Part shown: positions 1-8,363 of the stretch, piece by piece
How the letters are laid out: each line of letters opens with the position of its first letter
How positions within the stretch are numbered: position 1 is the stretch's first letter
From: Amycolatopsis oliviviridis
GTDB taxonomy: Bacteria; Actinomycetota; Actinomycetes; Mycobacteriales; Pseudonocardiaceae
Direction: 5' to 3'
DNA length: 64,000 bases
NCBI RefSeq assembly: GCF_014654365.1
Contig: NZ_BNAY01000014.1
Span: 85,016-149,015, forward strand
Notes under the pieces: generated by a model
What the model saw: only the letters and a program-made list of their open reading frames with translations
Database searches by the model: none
What the model was told of the DNA's origin: nothing
Position numbers and translations under genes: made by a program

Positions 1-90
1 GTACAGCTTCTTGTCCCACTGGCGCCGCACCCGCACCTTCGGCGGTTCGGTCACCGGCTCCCGCCTGCGGGTCTCCGAAAGCGTGATCAT
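1..90 (-). CDS. Carbohydrate ABC transporter permease, MalG-type (partial)
   Basis: Only the first 30 codons are inside the window. The ATG at 90 overlaps the TGA of the preceding permease in an ATGA arrangement, so the two are translationally coupled. The visible N-terminus is hydrophilic and basic (RRREPVTEPPKVRVRRQ), which suits the cytoplasmic tail that precedes the first membrane helix of a MalG-type permease. The assignment rests mainly on position: sugar importers normally encode two permeases after the binding protein, and the other one is complete next door. No diagnostic motif is visible yet. Confidence 0.6.
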   Translation of the reverse strand, partial: MITLSETRRREPVTEPPKVRVRRQWDKKLY

Positions 91-1076
91 CCGCCTTCCT
101 CCTGGTGCTGGGACTTGCGAAGCTGCCGCACGAGAATCCAGGTGAACCCGGCCGAGACGATGAACAGCAGGACCGCCATCGCCGCCGCGTAACCCATGTT
201 GAAGTACCGGAAACCCTGGACGTACAGCCAGACCGGGTAGGTCAGCGTCGAATTCTGTGGTGCGCCGATGAATCTCGTGTTGCCCGCGACGTCGGCCGCG
301 CCCGCGGCCGCCGAACCCGCGACGATCGCCTGCGTGAAGAACTGCAACGCGAAGATCATCGAGTTGACGACGCCGAACAGCAGCACCGGCGAGATCGACG
401 GCAGCGTGACGTGCCAGAACCGGCGGACCGGACCGGCGCCGTCGAGCTCGGCGGCCTCGTACTGCTCCTGCGGGACGTCGAGCAGCGCGGCCAGGATGAT
501 GATCATCAGCTCGCCCGAACCCCACATCACCAGCAGGGTCAGCGCGGGCTTCGACATCGCCGGGTCGTTGAACCACAGGCCGCCGTCGATGCCGACCGCG
601 CTCAGGAACGCGTTGACCGGGCCGTATTCCGGGTTGAACAGGAACACGAACGCCAGGGTCGCCGCGGCGGGCGGGGCCAGCGAAGGCAGGTAGCAGAGCG
701 TCCGCACCAGGCCGACGCCCGACTTCAGCCGGGAGATGATCGACGCCGTGCCGAGGGCGAACACGACCCGGCAGAACGTCAGGACGATCACCAGCCACAG
801 CGTGTTGTACGCGGCGGTGCCGACCAGCGGTTCGCTGGTGAACATCCGGATGTAGTTGTCGAAGCCGACGAACTCCGGCGCGTTGATCAGGTCGTAGCGG
901 GTGAACGAGTAGTACACCGTGGCGATCAGCGGGTAGCCGAAGAAGATCAGGAACCCGAGCATCGCCGGTGCGATGAAGTAGAAGACCGTGCGACGGCGGC
1001 GCGCTGCGTTCCCCTTCCGCGTCCGGGTGGACGCGGAAGGGGAGGCGACCGCCCTGGAATCCAGGGTCGATGTCAT
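87..1076 (-). CDS. Sugar ABC transporter permease, MalF/UgpA-type
   Basis: This 329-residue inner-membrane permease should form the translocation pore of a carbohydrate ABC importer with the partial permease downstream. A basic cytoplasmic N-terminus (residues 1-30) is followed by about six hydrophobic helices. The conserved EAA loop that docks to the ATPase is visible near residue 200 (EAAELDGAGPVRRFWHVTLP). The start is four bases after the stop of the binding-protein gene. No ATPase gene is visible in the operon, as is common in actinobacteria that share one MsiK-like ATPase among many sugar importers. The substrate cannot be read from the sequence. Confidence 0.9.
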   Translation of the reverse strand: MTSTLDSRAVASPSASTRTRKGNAARRRRTVFYFIAPAMLGFLIFFGYPLIATVYYSFTRYDLINAPEFVGFDNYIRMFTSEPLVGTAAYNTLWLVIVLTFCRVVFALGTASIISRLKSGVGLVRTLCYLPSLAPPAAATLAFVFLFNPEYGPVNAFLSAVGIDGGLWFNDPAMSKPALTLLVMWGSGELMIIILAALLDVPQEQYEAAELDGAGPVRRFWHVTLPSISPVLLFGVVNSMIFALQFFTQAIVAGSAAAGAADVAGNTRFIGAPQNSTLTYPVWLYVQGFRYFNMGYAAAMAVLLFIVSAGFTWILVRQLRKSQHQEEGG

Positions 1077-1080
1077 GCGA

Positions 1081-2463
1081 TCAGCCGCCGGCGCGCTTCT
1101 GGGCCAGCTCGTCGTTGATCTGAGCGTCGACCTGCTTGAGGCCCGCGGCCATGTCGGGGATGTTGCCCGCCTGCCACTTCTCCGCGAAGTCGTTGACGGC
1201 CTTGAGGTGCGCGTCGCCGATCGGGGTCGACGGGTTGGGCAGCAGCTTCCCGCCGTTGTACAGGTCGAGGAACGTCTTGAACTCGGGCGTGACCTCGAGC
1301 TTCGGGTCGGTCAGCGCGGCCTTGGTGCTCGGCACGTTCTTGAGCCCGTTCGACAGCTCGACCAGCGTCGAGGTGTCGAGGGTGACCTGCTTGATCAGTT
1401 CCCAAGCCGCGCCGGGGTTCTTGGCGCCCTTGGGGATCGCGATGATCGTGCCCGTGGTGAACGCGCCGCCGTAGCGGTCCGGCTTGCTGTCGAGCACCGG
1501 CGGGGCCGCGGTCGCGAACTTCAGGTCCGGCGCCTGGTCTTTGATGAACGCGGTGCGGTACTCGCCGTCGATCATCATTGCGAGCTTGCCGCGCTGGAAA
1601 CCGTGGTCGGCCGAGTACTCCTCGCCGAGACCGGCCTTGAACTGTTCGACCTTCGCGTGGCCGCCGTAGAAGTCGACGAGCTGCTTCTGGAAGTCGAACA
1701 TCGCCTTCCACTCGGGGCTGTCGGCCAGGTGGGACTGCCCGTCCGGACCGAGGTAGGTGGCGCCGAAGTTCGGGGCCCAGTACTGCGCGTAGTTGGCGTA
1801 GAACGGCATCGACGGCAGGAAGCCGGCGACCTTGATCGAGCCGTCCGGGTTGAATTCGGTCAGCTTCTTGGTGGCCTCGAACAGTTCCGAGGTCGTCTTC
1901 GGCGGCGACGTGATGCCCTTCGCCGCGAACATGTCCTTGTTGTAGTAGAAGCCGTAGACGTCGGCGAGCAGCGGCATGGCGCAGCGCTTGCCCTGGTACT
2001 CGGTGTAGCTGCGGACCGCGTCGGGGATCTGGTTCAGATCGATCTTGTCGCGGTCGATGTAGGGCTTGAGATCCTGGAAGCTGCCCGTGGAACACCACGC
2101 GCCGAGGTTGTCGGTGAAGAACGAGATCGCCACGTCCGGCGGGTTGCCACCGCGGATCGACTGGGTGATCTTGTCGTCGTCCTGCTGGCCTTCGTGCTTG
2201 ATCTCGATGTTCGGGAACTTCGCCTTGAGCTTGTTCAGCCCGGCGGTGACCACGTTGTACTCGCGGTCGGTGAACTTGCTGTAGACGGTCAGCGTGAGCT
2301 TCGCGTCCGCGGCGGGGGCGGCCGCCGCGTCACCCGCCCCGTCTTTCGGGCCGCTTGCGGCGCCCGAACAAGCGGACACCAGTGCGGCGACGGTGACCGC
2401 GCCGAGCACTATCGAGCCGCGCCAACGGCGGCCACTTCTCCGAACCTGGGTCGTGGAACTCAT
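1081..2463 (-). CDS. Extracellular sugar-binding lipoprotein of the ABC importer
   Basis: A 460-residue solute-binding protein of the MalE/UgpB-like class. It has a basic n-region, a hydrophobic stretch and a lipobox ending VSAC, so Cys32 should be lipidated and the protein anchored outside the membrane. A low-complexity Ala/Gly/Asp linker follows, then the binding domain (LTLTVYSKFTDREYNVV onward). I chose the ATG at 2463 rather than longer in-frame extensions because it follows a strong AGGAGG ribosome site and begins the signal peptide. The ROK regulator ends ten bases upstream, its stop overlapping this ribosome site, so all four genes are probably one transcript. Substrate unknown. Confidence 0.92.
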   Translation of the reverse strand: MSSTTQVRRSGRRWRGSIVLGAVTVAALVSACSGAASGPKDGAGDAAAAPAADAKLTLTVYSKFTDREYNVVTAGLNKLKAKFPNIEIKHEGQQDDDKITQSIRGGNPPDVAISFFTDNLGAWCSTGSFQDLKPYIDRDKIDLNQIPDAVRSYTEYQGKRCAMPLLADVYGFYYNKDMFAAKGITSPPKTTSELFEATKKLTEFNPDGSIKVAGFLPSMPFYANYAQYWAPNFGATYLGPDGQSHLADSPEWKAMFDFQKQLVDFYGGHAKVEQFKAGLGEEYSADHGFQRGKLAMMIDGEYRTAFIKDQAPDLKFATAAPPVLDSKPDRYGGAFTTGTIIAIPKGAKNPGAAWELIKQVTLDTSTLVELSNGLKNVPSTKAALTDPKLEVTPEFKTFLDLYNGGKLLPNPSTPIGDAHLKAVNDFAEKWQAGNIPDMAAGLKQVDAQINDELAQKRAGG

Positions 2464-2473
2464 GACCCTCCTC

Positions 2474-3745
2474 CTAGTTGGTTGGGGCGGGAGACGGTGG
2501 TTCTGTTCGTGAATCCGGGATAGCCACGATCGGGTTCGGCTCTCCCGCCCCGGACCGCCCGGGCCCGAGGAGCGAAGGGGTGTTGACGCCGAAGACGTCC
2601 CTGCGGACCGTGGCGAGCGCCGATTGGAGCGCGCCCGCGCGGACCGCGTTGCCCTGCACCGAAGCGACCCCGACCGGGGTACGGGGCAGGACGAGCTCGT
2701 GCAGCCTTTTCGCGACCAGGGCGGCGAATTCGTCGCCACCGGCACGGCTGGTGTCACCGGAAAGGAGCACGAGTTCGGGGTCGACGACCGCGATGAGGCC
2801 TGCCGCTCCGCCCGCGACACGGCGGGCGAGGTCGTCGAGGAAGGGTTCGTTGCCGGTTTCGCGGGCCTTGGCGACGGCGTCCGCACCGGTCTCGGCCTCG
2901 ATACCGTGCGCGGCGGCCAGCCGGACGACGGCGGGCGACGCGACGAGGTCACCGAAACGGTCTCCGGCGCGGGGCTTTTCATCCTGCCTGGCAACGGAAA
3001 CCGGATCGGGAACCCGCATCCAGTCGATCTCGCCGCCACCGCCGGTCGCGCCGCGCAACAGGCTGCGGCCGACCACCACCGCGCCGCCGACGCCGTCGCT
3101 GAGCCAGATCATCACGAAGTCGTCGAGCCCGACGGCCTGGCCGACCGTCATTTCGACGATCGCGACGAGGTTGACATCGTTCTCGATGGTGACCTCGACG
3201 CCGAGTTCCTCGCTGAGCCTGCTCGGCACGTCGAACCCGAGCCAGCCGGGGATGTGCGGCGCCGAGGAGAGCAGGCCGGTGCGCGGATCGAAGGCGCCTT
3301 GCGCACCGATCACGACGCGGCGGAGGTCGCCGATGGCGAGCCCGGCTTCGGTGGCGACGTGGGTGAGCGCCGTGCCGAAGGTGCCGACGACGTCCGCGCC
3401 CTCGTGGACCGGCAGCGGGACCTGGTACTCGGCGAGCACCGCGCCGGTGACGTCGGAGACGACGAAGTCGGCCACCTGCGGCGTCAGGTCGACGGCCGCG
3501 ACGTAGGCGACGCCGCCGTTGACCTCCCAGAGCTGGGCCCTCGGGCCCCGGCCCCCGCCGCGGACGCCGGCCTTGGTGACGACGTCGTCCTGTTCGAGGC
3601 GCGTGAGCAGTTGCGCCGTCGCGGGCTTCGACAGGCCGATCGCGACCTCGAGTTCGGAGCGCGTCAGCGGGCCCTCCCTGAGGAGGACCTCGATGGCCGC
3701 GCGATCGTTGATCTCGCGCAGCATTCGCGGACTGCCGGCTCGCAC
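2474..3745 (-). CDS. ROK-family transcriptional regulator
   Basis: This 423-residue protein joins an N-terminal winged helix (about residues 8-60, ending SKPATAQLLTRLEQDDVV) to a ROK sugar-kinase-like sensor domain. The GTG start fits ROK repressors, which begin with a short tail before LREINDRAAIEVLL, and GGGAG precedes it at good distance. The kinase-like domain keeps the DLTPQVADFVVSDVTG phosphate-binding segment and an IGAQGAFDPRTG stretch. The gene opens the sugar-importer operon, so it probably senses the imported sugar and represses its own operon. A candidate operator lies just upstream. The C-terminal 30 residues are proline/serine-rich and look unstructured. Confidence 0.92.
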   Translation of the reverse strand: MRAGSPRMLREINDRAAIEVLLREGPLTRSELEVAIGLSKPATAQLLTRLEQDDVVTKAGVRGGGRGPRAQLWEVNGGVAYVAAVDLTPQVADFVVSDVTGAVLAEYQVPLPVHEGADVVGTFGTALTHVATEAGLAIGDLRRVVIGAQGAFDPRTGLLSSAPHIPGWLGFDVPSRLSEELGVEVTIENDVNLVAIVEMTVGQAVGLDDFVMIWLSDGVGGAVVVGRSLLRGATGGGGEIDWMRVPDPVSVARQDEKPRAGDRFGDLVASPAVVRLAAAHGIEAETGADAVAKARETGNEPFLDDLARRVAGGAAGLIAVVDPELVLLSGDTSRAGGDEFAALVAKRLHELVLPRTPVGVASVQGNAVRAGALQSALATVRRDVFGVNTPSLLGPGRSGAGEPNPIVAIPDSRTEPPSPAPTN

Positions 3746-3765
3746 TTGGACTCGCTCCCGAGTTC

Positions 3766-3780
3766 GTTAGGAAACTTTAC
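3766..3780. promoter_or_regulatory. Candidate ROK operator upstream of the sugar operon
   Basis: GTTAGGAAACTTTAC is an imperfect inverted repeat 20 bases upstream of the ROK start. It resembles the GTTAGGAAA/TTTCCTAAC half-sites found before many actinobacterial ROK repressor genes, as recalled rather than searched. Its position would let the repressor block transcription of the four-gene operon. Confidence 0.5.
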
Positions 3781-3939
3781 AGACGGTTTCCGGGGACTGT
3801 AGTGAGCCGAACCACAGCCGTCAACGGCGCCGGGAAACGGGGAGGTAACGCTTGAGGTGTCCCGCACAGCGGGTACGCGTACCGGTGCGAAGGGTGTTCA
3901 CGCTGCGGACCTGCCTGGCGAGTGGTCCGCGTCAGACGA

Positions 3940-3975
3940 CGAAGGGCCGCTCAGGAGTTCCTGAGCGACCCTTCG
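3940..3975 (-). terminator. Hairpin terminator after the small secreted-protein gene
   Basis: A stem of 17 positions with one mismatch (CGAAGGGcCGCTCAGGA against TCCTGAGCGaCCCTTCG) and a very short loop, 13 bases beyond the stop of the gene at 3988-4236. There is no clear U tract, as is usual in high-GC actinobacteria. It is not a copy of the repeat families seen elsewhere in the window. The rest of 3781-3939 shows nothing I can assign. Confidence 0.7.
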
Positions 3976-3987
3976 GCTACGCGTTGA

Positions 3988-4236
3988 TCAGAAGTTGGGC
4001 TGCACGTACAGGTCCCACACCCAGGGGATCGAGGGAGAGGGCTCGCAGTACCAGCCCTCCCAGTCTCCGGCGACCCGGCCATGGTTGCCGGTGATCCGGC
4101 AATCCCCTTCGTTCGGGTACGAATTGAAGTACTCGTAGTCCGAGGCCTGTGCCGCTCCCGCGTTCGCGACGCTGAACGAAACGAAGGCCGCGACAGCGGC
4201 TCCGGCGACGGCGAACCGCCGCAAGGTGTTCTTCAT
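3988..4236 (-). CDS. Small secreted protein of unknown function
   Basis: This gene encodes 82 residues. The first 31 form a clear signal peptide: MKNTLRR, a hydrophobic alanine/valine core, and a likely cleavage after AAQA. The predicted mature peptide is only about 51 residues, acidic and aromatic (several Trp and Tyr), with two cysteines (GDCRITG and WYCEP) that could form one disulfide. The ATG at 4236 follows GGGGAAAAC and starts the signal peptide; the longer in-frame extension runs through repeat sequence and is not credible. It has its own terminator and sits alone between operons. I do not recognise a family. Confidence 0.75.
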   Translation of the reverse strand: MKNTLRRFAVAGAAVAAFVSFSVANAGAAQASDYEYFNSYPNEGDCRITGNHGRVAGDWEGWYCEPSPSIPWVWDLYVQPNF

Positions 4237-4420
4237 GTTTTCCCCAGTGTTTCCGATATGAAAGTCCGGAAATCGGACAGCAGGAGAATAGCGGGCACTT
4301 CGCCGCCTCGTGGGCGAATCACCAACCTTCGCCAAGACTTTGACGCCTGTCGGTCGATTCGCCCGCCCCACCGTTGCCCGCCAGAAAGCGGCGCCACCGC
4401 CACACCCACCTACCTGAAGC

Positions 4421-4471
4421 GCGTGAAGGCCCCCTTCACTCGGCTGAGCCGAGGGAAGGGGGCCTTCACGC
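4421..4471. repeat. Family A palindrome, copy A1
   Basis: A 51-base palindrome centred on 4446 with one mismatch. The outer arm begins GCGTGAAGGCCCCCTTC and the core is CTCGGCTGAGCCGAG. Further copies lie near 13.4, 16.7, 16.9, 34.8 and 63.9 kb. It sits in the 406-base gap between nudC and the small secreted-protein gene, both on the minus strand, together with a short palindrome (GTGAAGGAGGCCTTCAC, 4525-4541) and the nudC terminator. The remaining 4237-4420 probably holds the promoter of the secreted-protein gene; GTCCGgaaatCGGAC at 4264-4278 is the only other dyad I saw there. Confidence 0.85.
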
Positions 4472-4588
4472 GCATCCGCTGTGACTGTTGGTGCGAATGG
4501 GCGAACGTGGCGACCGCGAAGGTAGTGAAGGAGGCCTTCACGGACCGGCCCAGGGGCCGAAGGGGACTTTGCCCGCATCTGAAGCGGC

Positions 4589-4631
4589 GAAGGGCGCTTT
4601 CCCCGCATCGCATGCGGGGAAAGCGCCCTTC
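4589..4631 (-). terminator. Palindromic terminator after nudC (family C)
   Basis: Two perfect 20-base arms, beginning GAAGGGCGCTTTCCCCGC, flank a three-base loop. The element starts 12 bases past the nudC stop, so it very likely ends the five-gene DUF2207-M16-nudC transcript. A diverged relative carrying GAAGGGGACTTTCCCCGCATGC lies near 48.7 kb in a divergent region. Confidence 0.8.
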
Positions 4632-4642
4632 AGCACTTCGGA

Positions 4643-5656
4643 TCAGACGCCGGCCCAGGCCGCCAGCATCACGCGCGCGATGGACGAGTTCCCCGGCAGC
4701 ACCAGCTGCCGGGTGCCACCGGCGATCGGGGTCGGCACGGCGCCCGCGTTCCGCAGCTGGCTGTTCGCGAACGCGGCCCGCACCTCCTCGCGCGAAACCC
4801 AGAACGCCTCTTCGATCTCGCCTTCCGCGGGGACCAGCGGAGCGGAGATGTCGGCCCGCGCGGTGAAGCCGAGCATGATCGACCGCGGGAACGGCCACGG
4901 CTGGCTGCCGAGATACCGCACATCGCGCACCTCGACGCCGACCTCTTCGCGGATCTCCCGCTCGACACAGCCTTCGAGCGACTCCCCCGACTCGACGAAA
5001 CCGGCGAGGATCGAGTACCGGTCCGGCGGCCAGATCGGCTGCCGCGCCAGCAGGACATGCTCGCCGTTGACACCGGCGTCGTCGTGCACGAGGCAGATCA
5101 CCGCCGGGTCGGTGCGCGGATACTCCTCCCGGCCGCAGCCCGTGCACCTGCTCGCCCAGCCCAGCTGGACCAGTTCGGTCTCGCTTCCGCAGCGCGCGCA
5201 GAACTTCGCCTGCCGGCGCCAGTTCCGCAGCGCCTGCGCGGTGGTGAACAGCCCCGCCGACACGTCGTCGAGCAGGTCGCCGTAGCCGCGCAGGTCGACC
5301 CAGATCTCGCCTTCGTGCCGCGGGACCTCTTCGACGACGCCCCAGCTGCCCGCCATCTCGACGGTCTCGGTCTCCCCCGCGGGACGGCCGGGCAGCGACC
5401 AGAAGTCGGTGCCCTGCCACTCCCCCAGGAAGACCGCGTCGGCGGGCGGCTCGGTGCCGAAGTCCTGCGTCTTGCGGGTCGCGAGCGCGCCGGAACCTTC
5501 CACGACCGGGGTGCGCGCGTGCTCGTCGAGCAGCACGACCCGGGCGTCTGCCCAGCGCGTGACGAGCCTGTCCGGGTTGGTGCGCAAGGATTCCTGACGG
5601 TCCGCCATGGAGCGCGAAAGCGTCGGGAGCGCCCCCAACCCGAACGGCCTCTCCAT
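4643..5656 (-). CDS. nudC: NAD(+) diphosphatase (NADH pyrophosphatase / NAD-decapping Nudix hydrolase)
   Basis: A 337-residue Nudix enzyme that splits NAD(H) into NMN(H) and AMP and, in characterised homologues, removes NAD caps from RNA. It carries the family-specific zinc ribbon (Cys153, 156, 171, 174), the Nudix box GX5EX7REUXEEXGU at about residues 219-241 (GFVESGESLEGCVEREIREE), and the downstream SQPWPFP signature (251-257) that marks NudC rather than other Nudix proteins. The ATG at 5656 overlaps the TGA of the upstream M16 gene (TGATG). The long in-frame N-terminal extension is arginine-rich shadow sequence and is excluded. It is the last gene of its operon. In mycobacteria nudC adjoins the K+ channel gene; here about 19 kb separates them. 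Confidence 0.95.
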   Translation of the reverse strand: MERPFGLGALPTLSRSMADRQESLRTNPDRLVTRWADARVVLLDEHARTPVVEGSGALATRKTQDFGTEPPADAVFLGEWQGTDFWSLPGRPAGETETVEMAGSWGVVEEVPRHEGEIWVDLRGYGDLLDDVSAGLFTTAQALRNWRRQAKFCARCGSETELVQLGWASRCTGCGREEYPRTDPAVICLVHDDAGVNGEHVLLARQPIWPPDRYSILAGFVESGESLEGCVEREIREEVGVEVRDVRYLGSQPWPFPRSIMLGFTARADISAPLVPAEGEIEEAFWVSREEVRAAFANSQLRNAGAVPTPIAGGTRQLVLPGNSSIARVMLAAWAGV

Positions 5657-7032
5657 CAAGCAGGCTCCCCGACGGTCACGTCGCCCAGCGCCGTCAGCTT
5701 CGGTGCGAGGACGTCGGCGTCGCCGACGACGACCCCCGTGAACCGCTTGGGCGCGAAGAACTCCAGCGCGGCGTTCGCCACGTCCTCGGCGGTGACCGCG
5801 GCGAGCCGGGCCGGGTGCCCGGCGAGCCATTCGGCGCCCAGTCCGGTCGCGGCGAGCGCGGCCAGCTGCGCGGCCAGGCCGCCCTGCGACGACGCCGCCG
5901 TGACCAGCGAACCGATCGCGTACTGCCGCACCGACTCGACCTCGTCGGCGGTCGGCGGCACGAGACCGAGCCTGGCCAGCTCGTACCGGGTCTCCAGCAG
6001 CGCGGCCGCGGTCGCGTCGGTCGCGGTGTCCGCGTCGACGTTCACCACAGCGGTCTGGTCGGTGAACTCGAACCCGGAGTGCGCGCTGTAGGTGTAACCC
6101 TTGTCCTCACGGATGTTCTCGACCAGCCGCGACGAGAAGTACCCGCCGTAGGCGAGGTTCGCCAGCTGCAGCGCGGGGTACCGCGGGTCCGTGCGGGACA
6201 CGGACTGCGCGGACAGCCGGATCTGCGACTGCACGGCACCGGCCCGCGGCACCAGCAGGACGTTGCCGCCGGTGAGGTCGGGCAGCACGGGCAGGCGGAC
6301 GGCGGACCGGTCCGAGGCCCAGCCGCCGAGCGCCTTCTCCAGGTCGCCGATCACGGTCTCCGGGTCGATGTCGCCGACGAGCACCAGCACGGATCCCCGC
6401 GGCAGCACCGAAGCCCGGTGCAGCGCGCGCACCTGTTCCGGCGTCACGACCGCGACATCCTCGGCCTGCGGCACCTCGCGCACGGCGGGGTGGTCGCCGT
6501 AGCGGTGCTTCTGCAGCGCCTCGCGGGCGATCGTCCGCGGCTGCGTCCGGGAGACGGCGATCCGCTCGATGAGCCGCTCGCGTTCCCGTTCGACCTCGGC
6601 GTCCGCGTACGACGCGCCGGTGAGCGCGTCGGCGAGGACCTCGAGCATCGTCGGCAGGCCGTCGGCCAGCGAGGTACCGGTGATGGCCAGGCGCTCCGGG
6701 TCGACACCGGAGGCGAGGTCACCGCCGATCAGCGCCAGATCCGCGTCGATCTCGATGCGGTCGCGGCGGGCGGTGCCGGTCAGCAGGGTCTCGGCCAGCA
6801 CCTCGGCGGTCGCCGGGTGCAGCTTGTCGTCACCGGCGAACGGGATCCAGACCCGCAGCTCGACCAGCGGCACGGTGGCCTTGCGGACGGCGAGCACGCG
6901 GAGCCCGTTGCTCAGCGTGGTGTCCACATGGGACAGATCGGCGGCGGCGCGCTGCGTCCCCAGCGACGGGACCGGACGCGGCCCGGCGGCCGTGCGGCCG
7001 ATCTCTTCGGCGGTGCGGTGCGGTGCGCTCAC
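5656..7032 (-). CDS. M16-family peptidase-like protein, catalytically degenerate subunit
   Basis: This 458-residue protein has the two-lobed M16 (pitrilysin/processing-peptidase) layout: N-terminal beta-rich lobe from about residue 38 (TTLSNGLRVLAVRKATVPLV), second lobe later (ALQLANLAYGGYFSSRLVENIREDKGYTYS). The zinc site HxxEH expected after the first strand is replaced by KLHPATAEVLAE, so it should not hydrolyse peptides itself. It overlaps the active M16 gene upstream (GTGA), and in this family such pairs form heterodimers in which the degenerate subunit helps bind substrate. The R/Y motif SRLVENIRE...YTYS is retained, as in substrate-binding subunits. No signal peptide is apparent, so it is probably cytoplasmic. 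Confidence 0.9.
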   Translation of the reverse strand: MSAPHRTAEEIGRTAAGPRPVPSLGTQRAAADLSHVDTTLSNGLRVLAVRKATVPLVELRVWIPFAGDDKLHPATAEVLAETLLTGTARRDRIEIDADLALIGGDLASGVDPERLAITGTSLADGLPTMLEVLADALTGASYADAEVERERERLIERIAVSRTQPRTIAREALQKHRYGDHPAVREVPQAEDVAVVTPEQVRALHRASVLPRGSVLVLVGDIDPETVIGDLEKALGGWASDRSAVRLPVLPDLTGGNVLLVPRAGAVQSQIRLSAQSVSRTDPRYPALQLANLAYGGYFSSRLVENIREDKGYTYSAHSGFEFTDQTAVVNVDADTATDATAAALLETRYELARLGLVPPTADEVESVRQYAIGSLVTAASSQGGLAAQLAALAATGLGAEWLAGHPARLAAVTAEDVANAALEFFAPKRFTGVVVGDADVLAPKLTALGDVTVGEPA

Positions 7033-8342
7033 TGCTCGGTGCCTTCCTGCTCTGCGGATCCACTGGCTCCCTTGCCGGGGCGGACGACGAGGACAGCGCG
7101 CGAGTCCGGCCGCAGCGCCTTCGCCGCCGCCGAAACGGCTTCCGCGGTGACGGCCGACATCTTCTCGGCCAGCCGGTACACCAGCGACGCGTCGCCGTAC
7201 AGCAGCTCGAACGAGCCGAGGGCCAGCGTGCGGGACACCAGCTTGTCGTGCTCGGAGTGCAGGCTCGCGGCCCAGCGCGCGGTGACCTTCTTCAGTTCCT
7301 GGTCCTCCGGCGGCGTGGCCGCCAGCTTCTCCAGTTCCTCGTCCAGCGCGGCGAGGACCTGCTCGGTGCTCACCTCGTGCGGGTGGATCGCGGTGATGGT
7401 GAACGTGTCCGGGTCGCGGGCCTCGAACGGGCCGAACAGCCCGGCGCCCGCGCCGATGTCGACGACCAGCGGCTCGCGGTGCACCAGGCGCTGCTGCAGC
7501 CGGGAGCCGTCGCCGTCGGTCAGCACGCCGGCGAGCACGAGGTTCGCCAGGTAGCCGTCGAGGTCGTTGATCGGGTCCGGCATGCGGTAGCCGACGCCGA
7601 CCGCGGGCAGCGGGGCGTGCGGGTCGATCTGCTCGCCGCGCAGCTCGCCTTCGGGGGCGGGCTCGGCGAACGAGGGACGCTGCGGCGCGGGCCGGTGCGG
7701 CACGTCGCCGAAGTGCTTCTCGATCAGCTCGCGGGCCTGCTCGACGGTGAAGTCACCGGCGACGGTCAGCACCGCGTTCGCGGGCGAGTAGTAGGTGTCG
7801 AAGAAGGCCGCACAGTCGTCCAGGGTGGCCTGCTCGAGGTCCTCGAAACCGCCGTATCCGTTGTGCGCGTTGGGGAACGTGGAGTACAGCACCGGCGGGA
7901 GGGTGATCCACGGGAACCCGCCGTACGGCCGGTTCAGCACGTTGAGGCGGATCTCCTCCTTGACCACGTCGATCTGGTTGGCCAGGTTCTCCTGCGTCAG
8001 CTTCGGCGCCCGCATCCTGTCCGCTTCGAGGAACAGGGCGCGCTCCAGAGCCGCGGCGGGGAGGACCTCGAAGTAGTCCGTGTAGTCCGGATGGGTGGAA
8101 CCGTTGAAGCTGCCACCACTCGACTGGACGTACCGGAAGTGCGCGAGCTTCTCCAGGCTCTCGCTCCCCTGGAACATCAAATGCTCGAAGAGGTGCGCGA
8201 AACCGGTGCGCCCTTCGGGCTCGGAACGGAAGCCCACGTCGTAGTGGACGCTGACACCCACCACCGGAGCGGTCGCGTCGGGCGCGAGCACCACGCGCAG
8301 ACCGTTGTCGAGGGTGAATCGGACAAGCTCGGGATCGGCCAT
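7029..8342 (-). CDS. M16-family zinc metallopeptidase, active subunit
   Basis: 437 residues. The inverted zinc motif HxxEH is present as HLFEH (residues 50-54) after the typical DNGLRVVLAPD strand, with downstream acidic residues suitable for the third ligand. It should degrade or process peptides together with the degenerate partner translated just after it through a GTGA overlap. I chose the ATG at 8342, preceded by GGGTGG; a GTG nine bases upstream is possible. It begins 21 bases after the DUF2207 gene, so it belongs to the same operon. No signal peptide or membrane helix is apparent. Confidence 0.92.
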   Translation of the reverse strand: MADPELVRFTLDNGLRVVLAPDATAPVVGVSVHYDVGFRSEPEGRTGFAHLFEHLMFQGSESLEKLAHFRYVQSSGGSFNGSTHPDYTDYFEVLPAAALERALFLEADRMRAPKLTQENLANQIDVVKEEIRLNVLNRPYGGFPWITLPPVLYSTFPNAHNGYGGFEDLEQATLDDCAAFFDTYYSPANAVLTVAGDFTVEQARELIEKHFGDVPHRPAPQRPSFAEPAPEGELRGEQIDPHAPLPAVGVGYRMPDPINDLDGYLANLVLAGVLTDGDGSRLQQRLVHREPLVVDIGAGAGLFGPFEARDPDTFTITAIHPHEVSTEQVLAALDEELEKLAATPPEDQELKKVTARWAASLHSEHDKLVSRTLALGSFELLYGDASLVYRLAEKMSAVTAEAVSAAAKALRPDSRAVLVVRPGKGASGSAEQEGTEQ

Positions 8343-8363
8343 GACCACCACCCTACGGGCTAG

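Noticed and set aside
988..2523. Long open frame opposite the permease and binding-protein genes
   Set aside because: Val/Arg/Asp/Glu-rich translation typical of the antisense of high-GC genes, no ribosome site or domain. The same applies to the long frames opposite nirB, nasA, adnA, the DUF58 gene and the DUF2207 genes.
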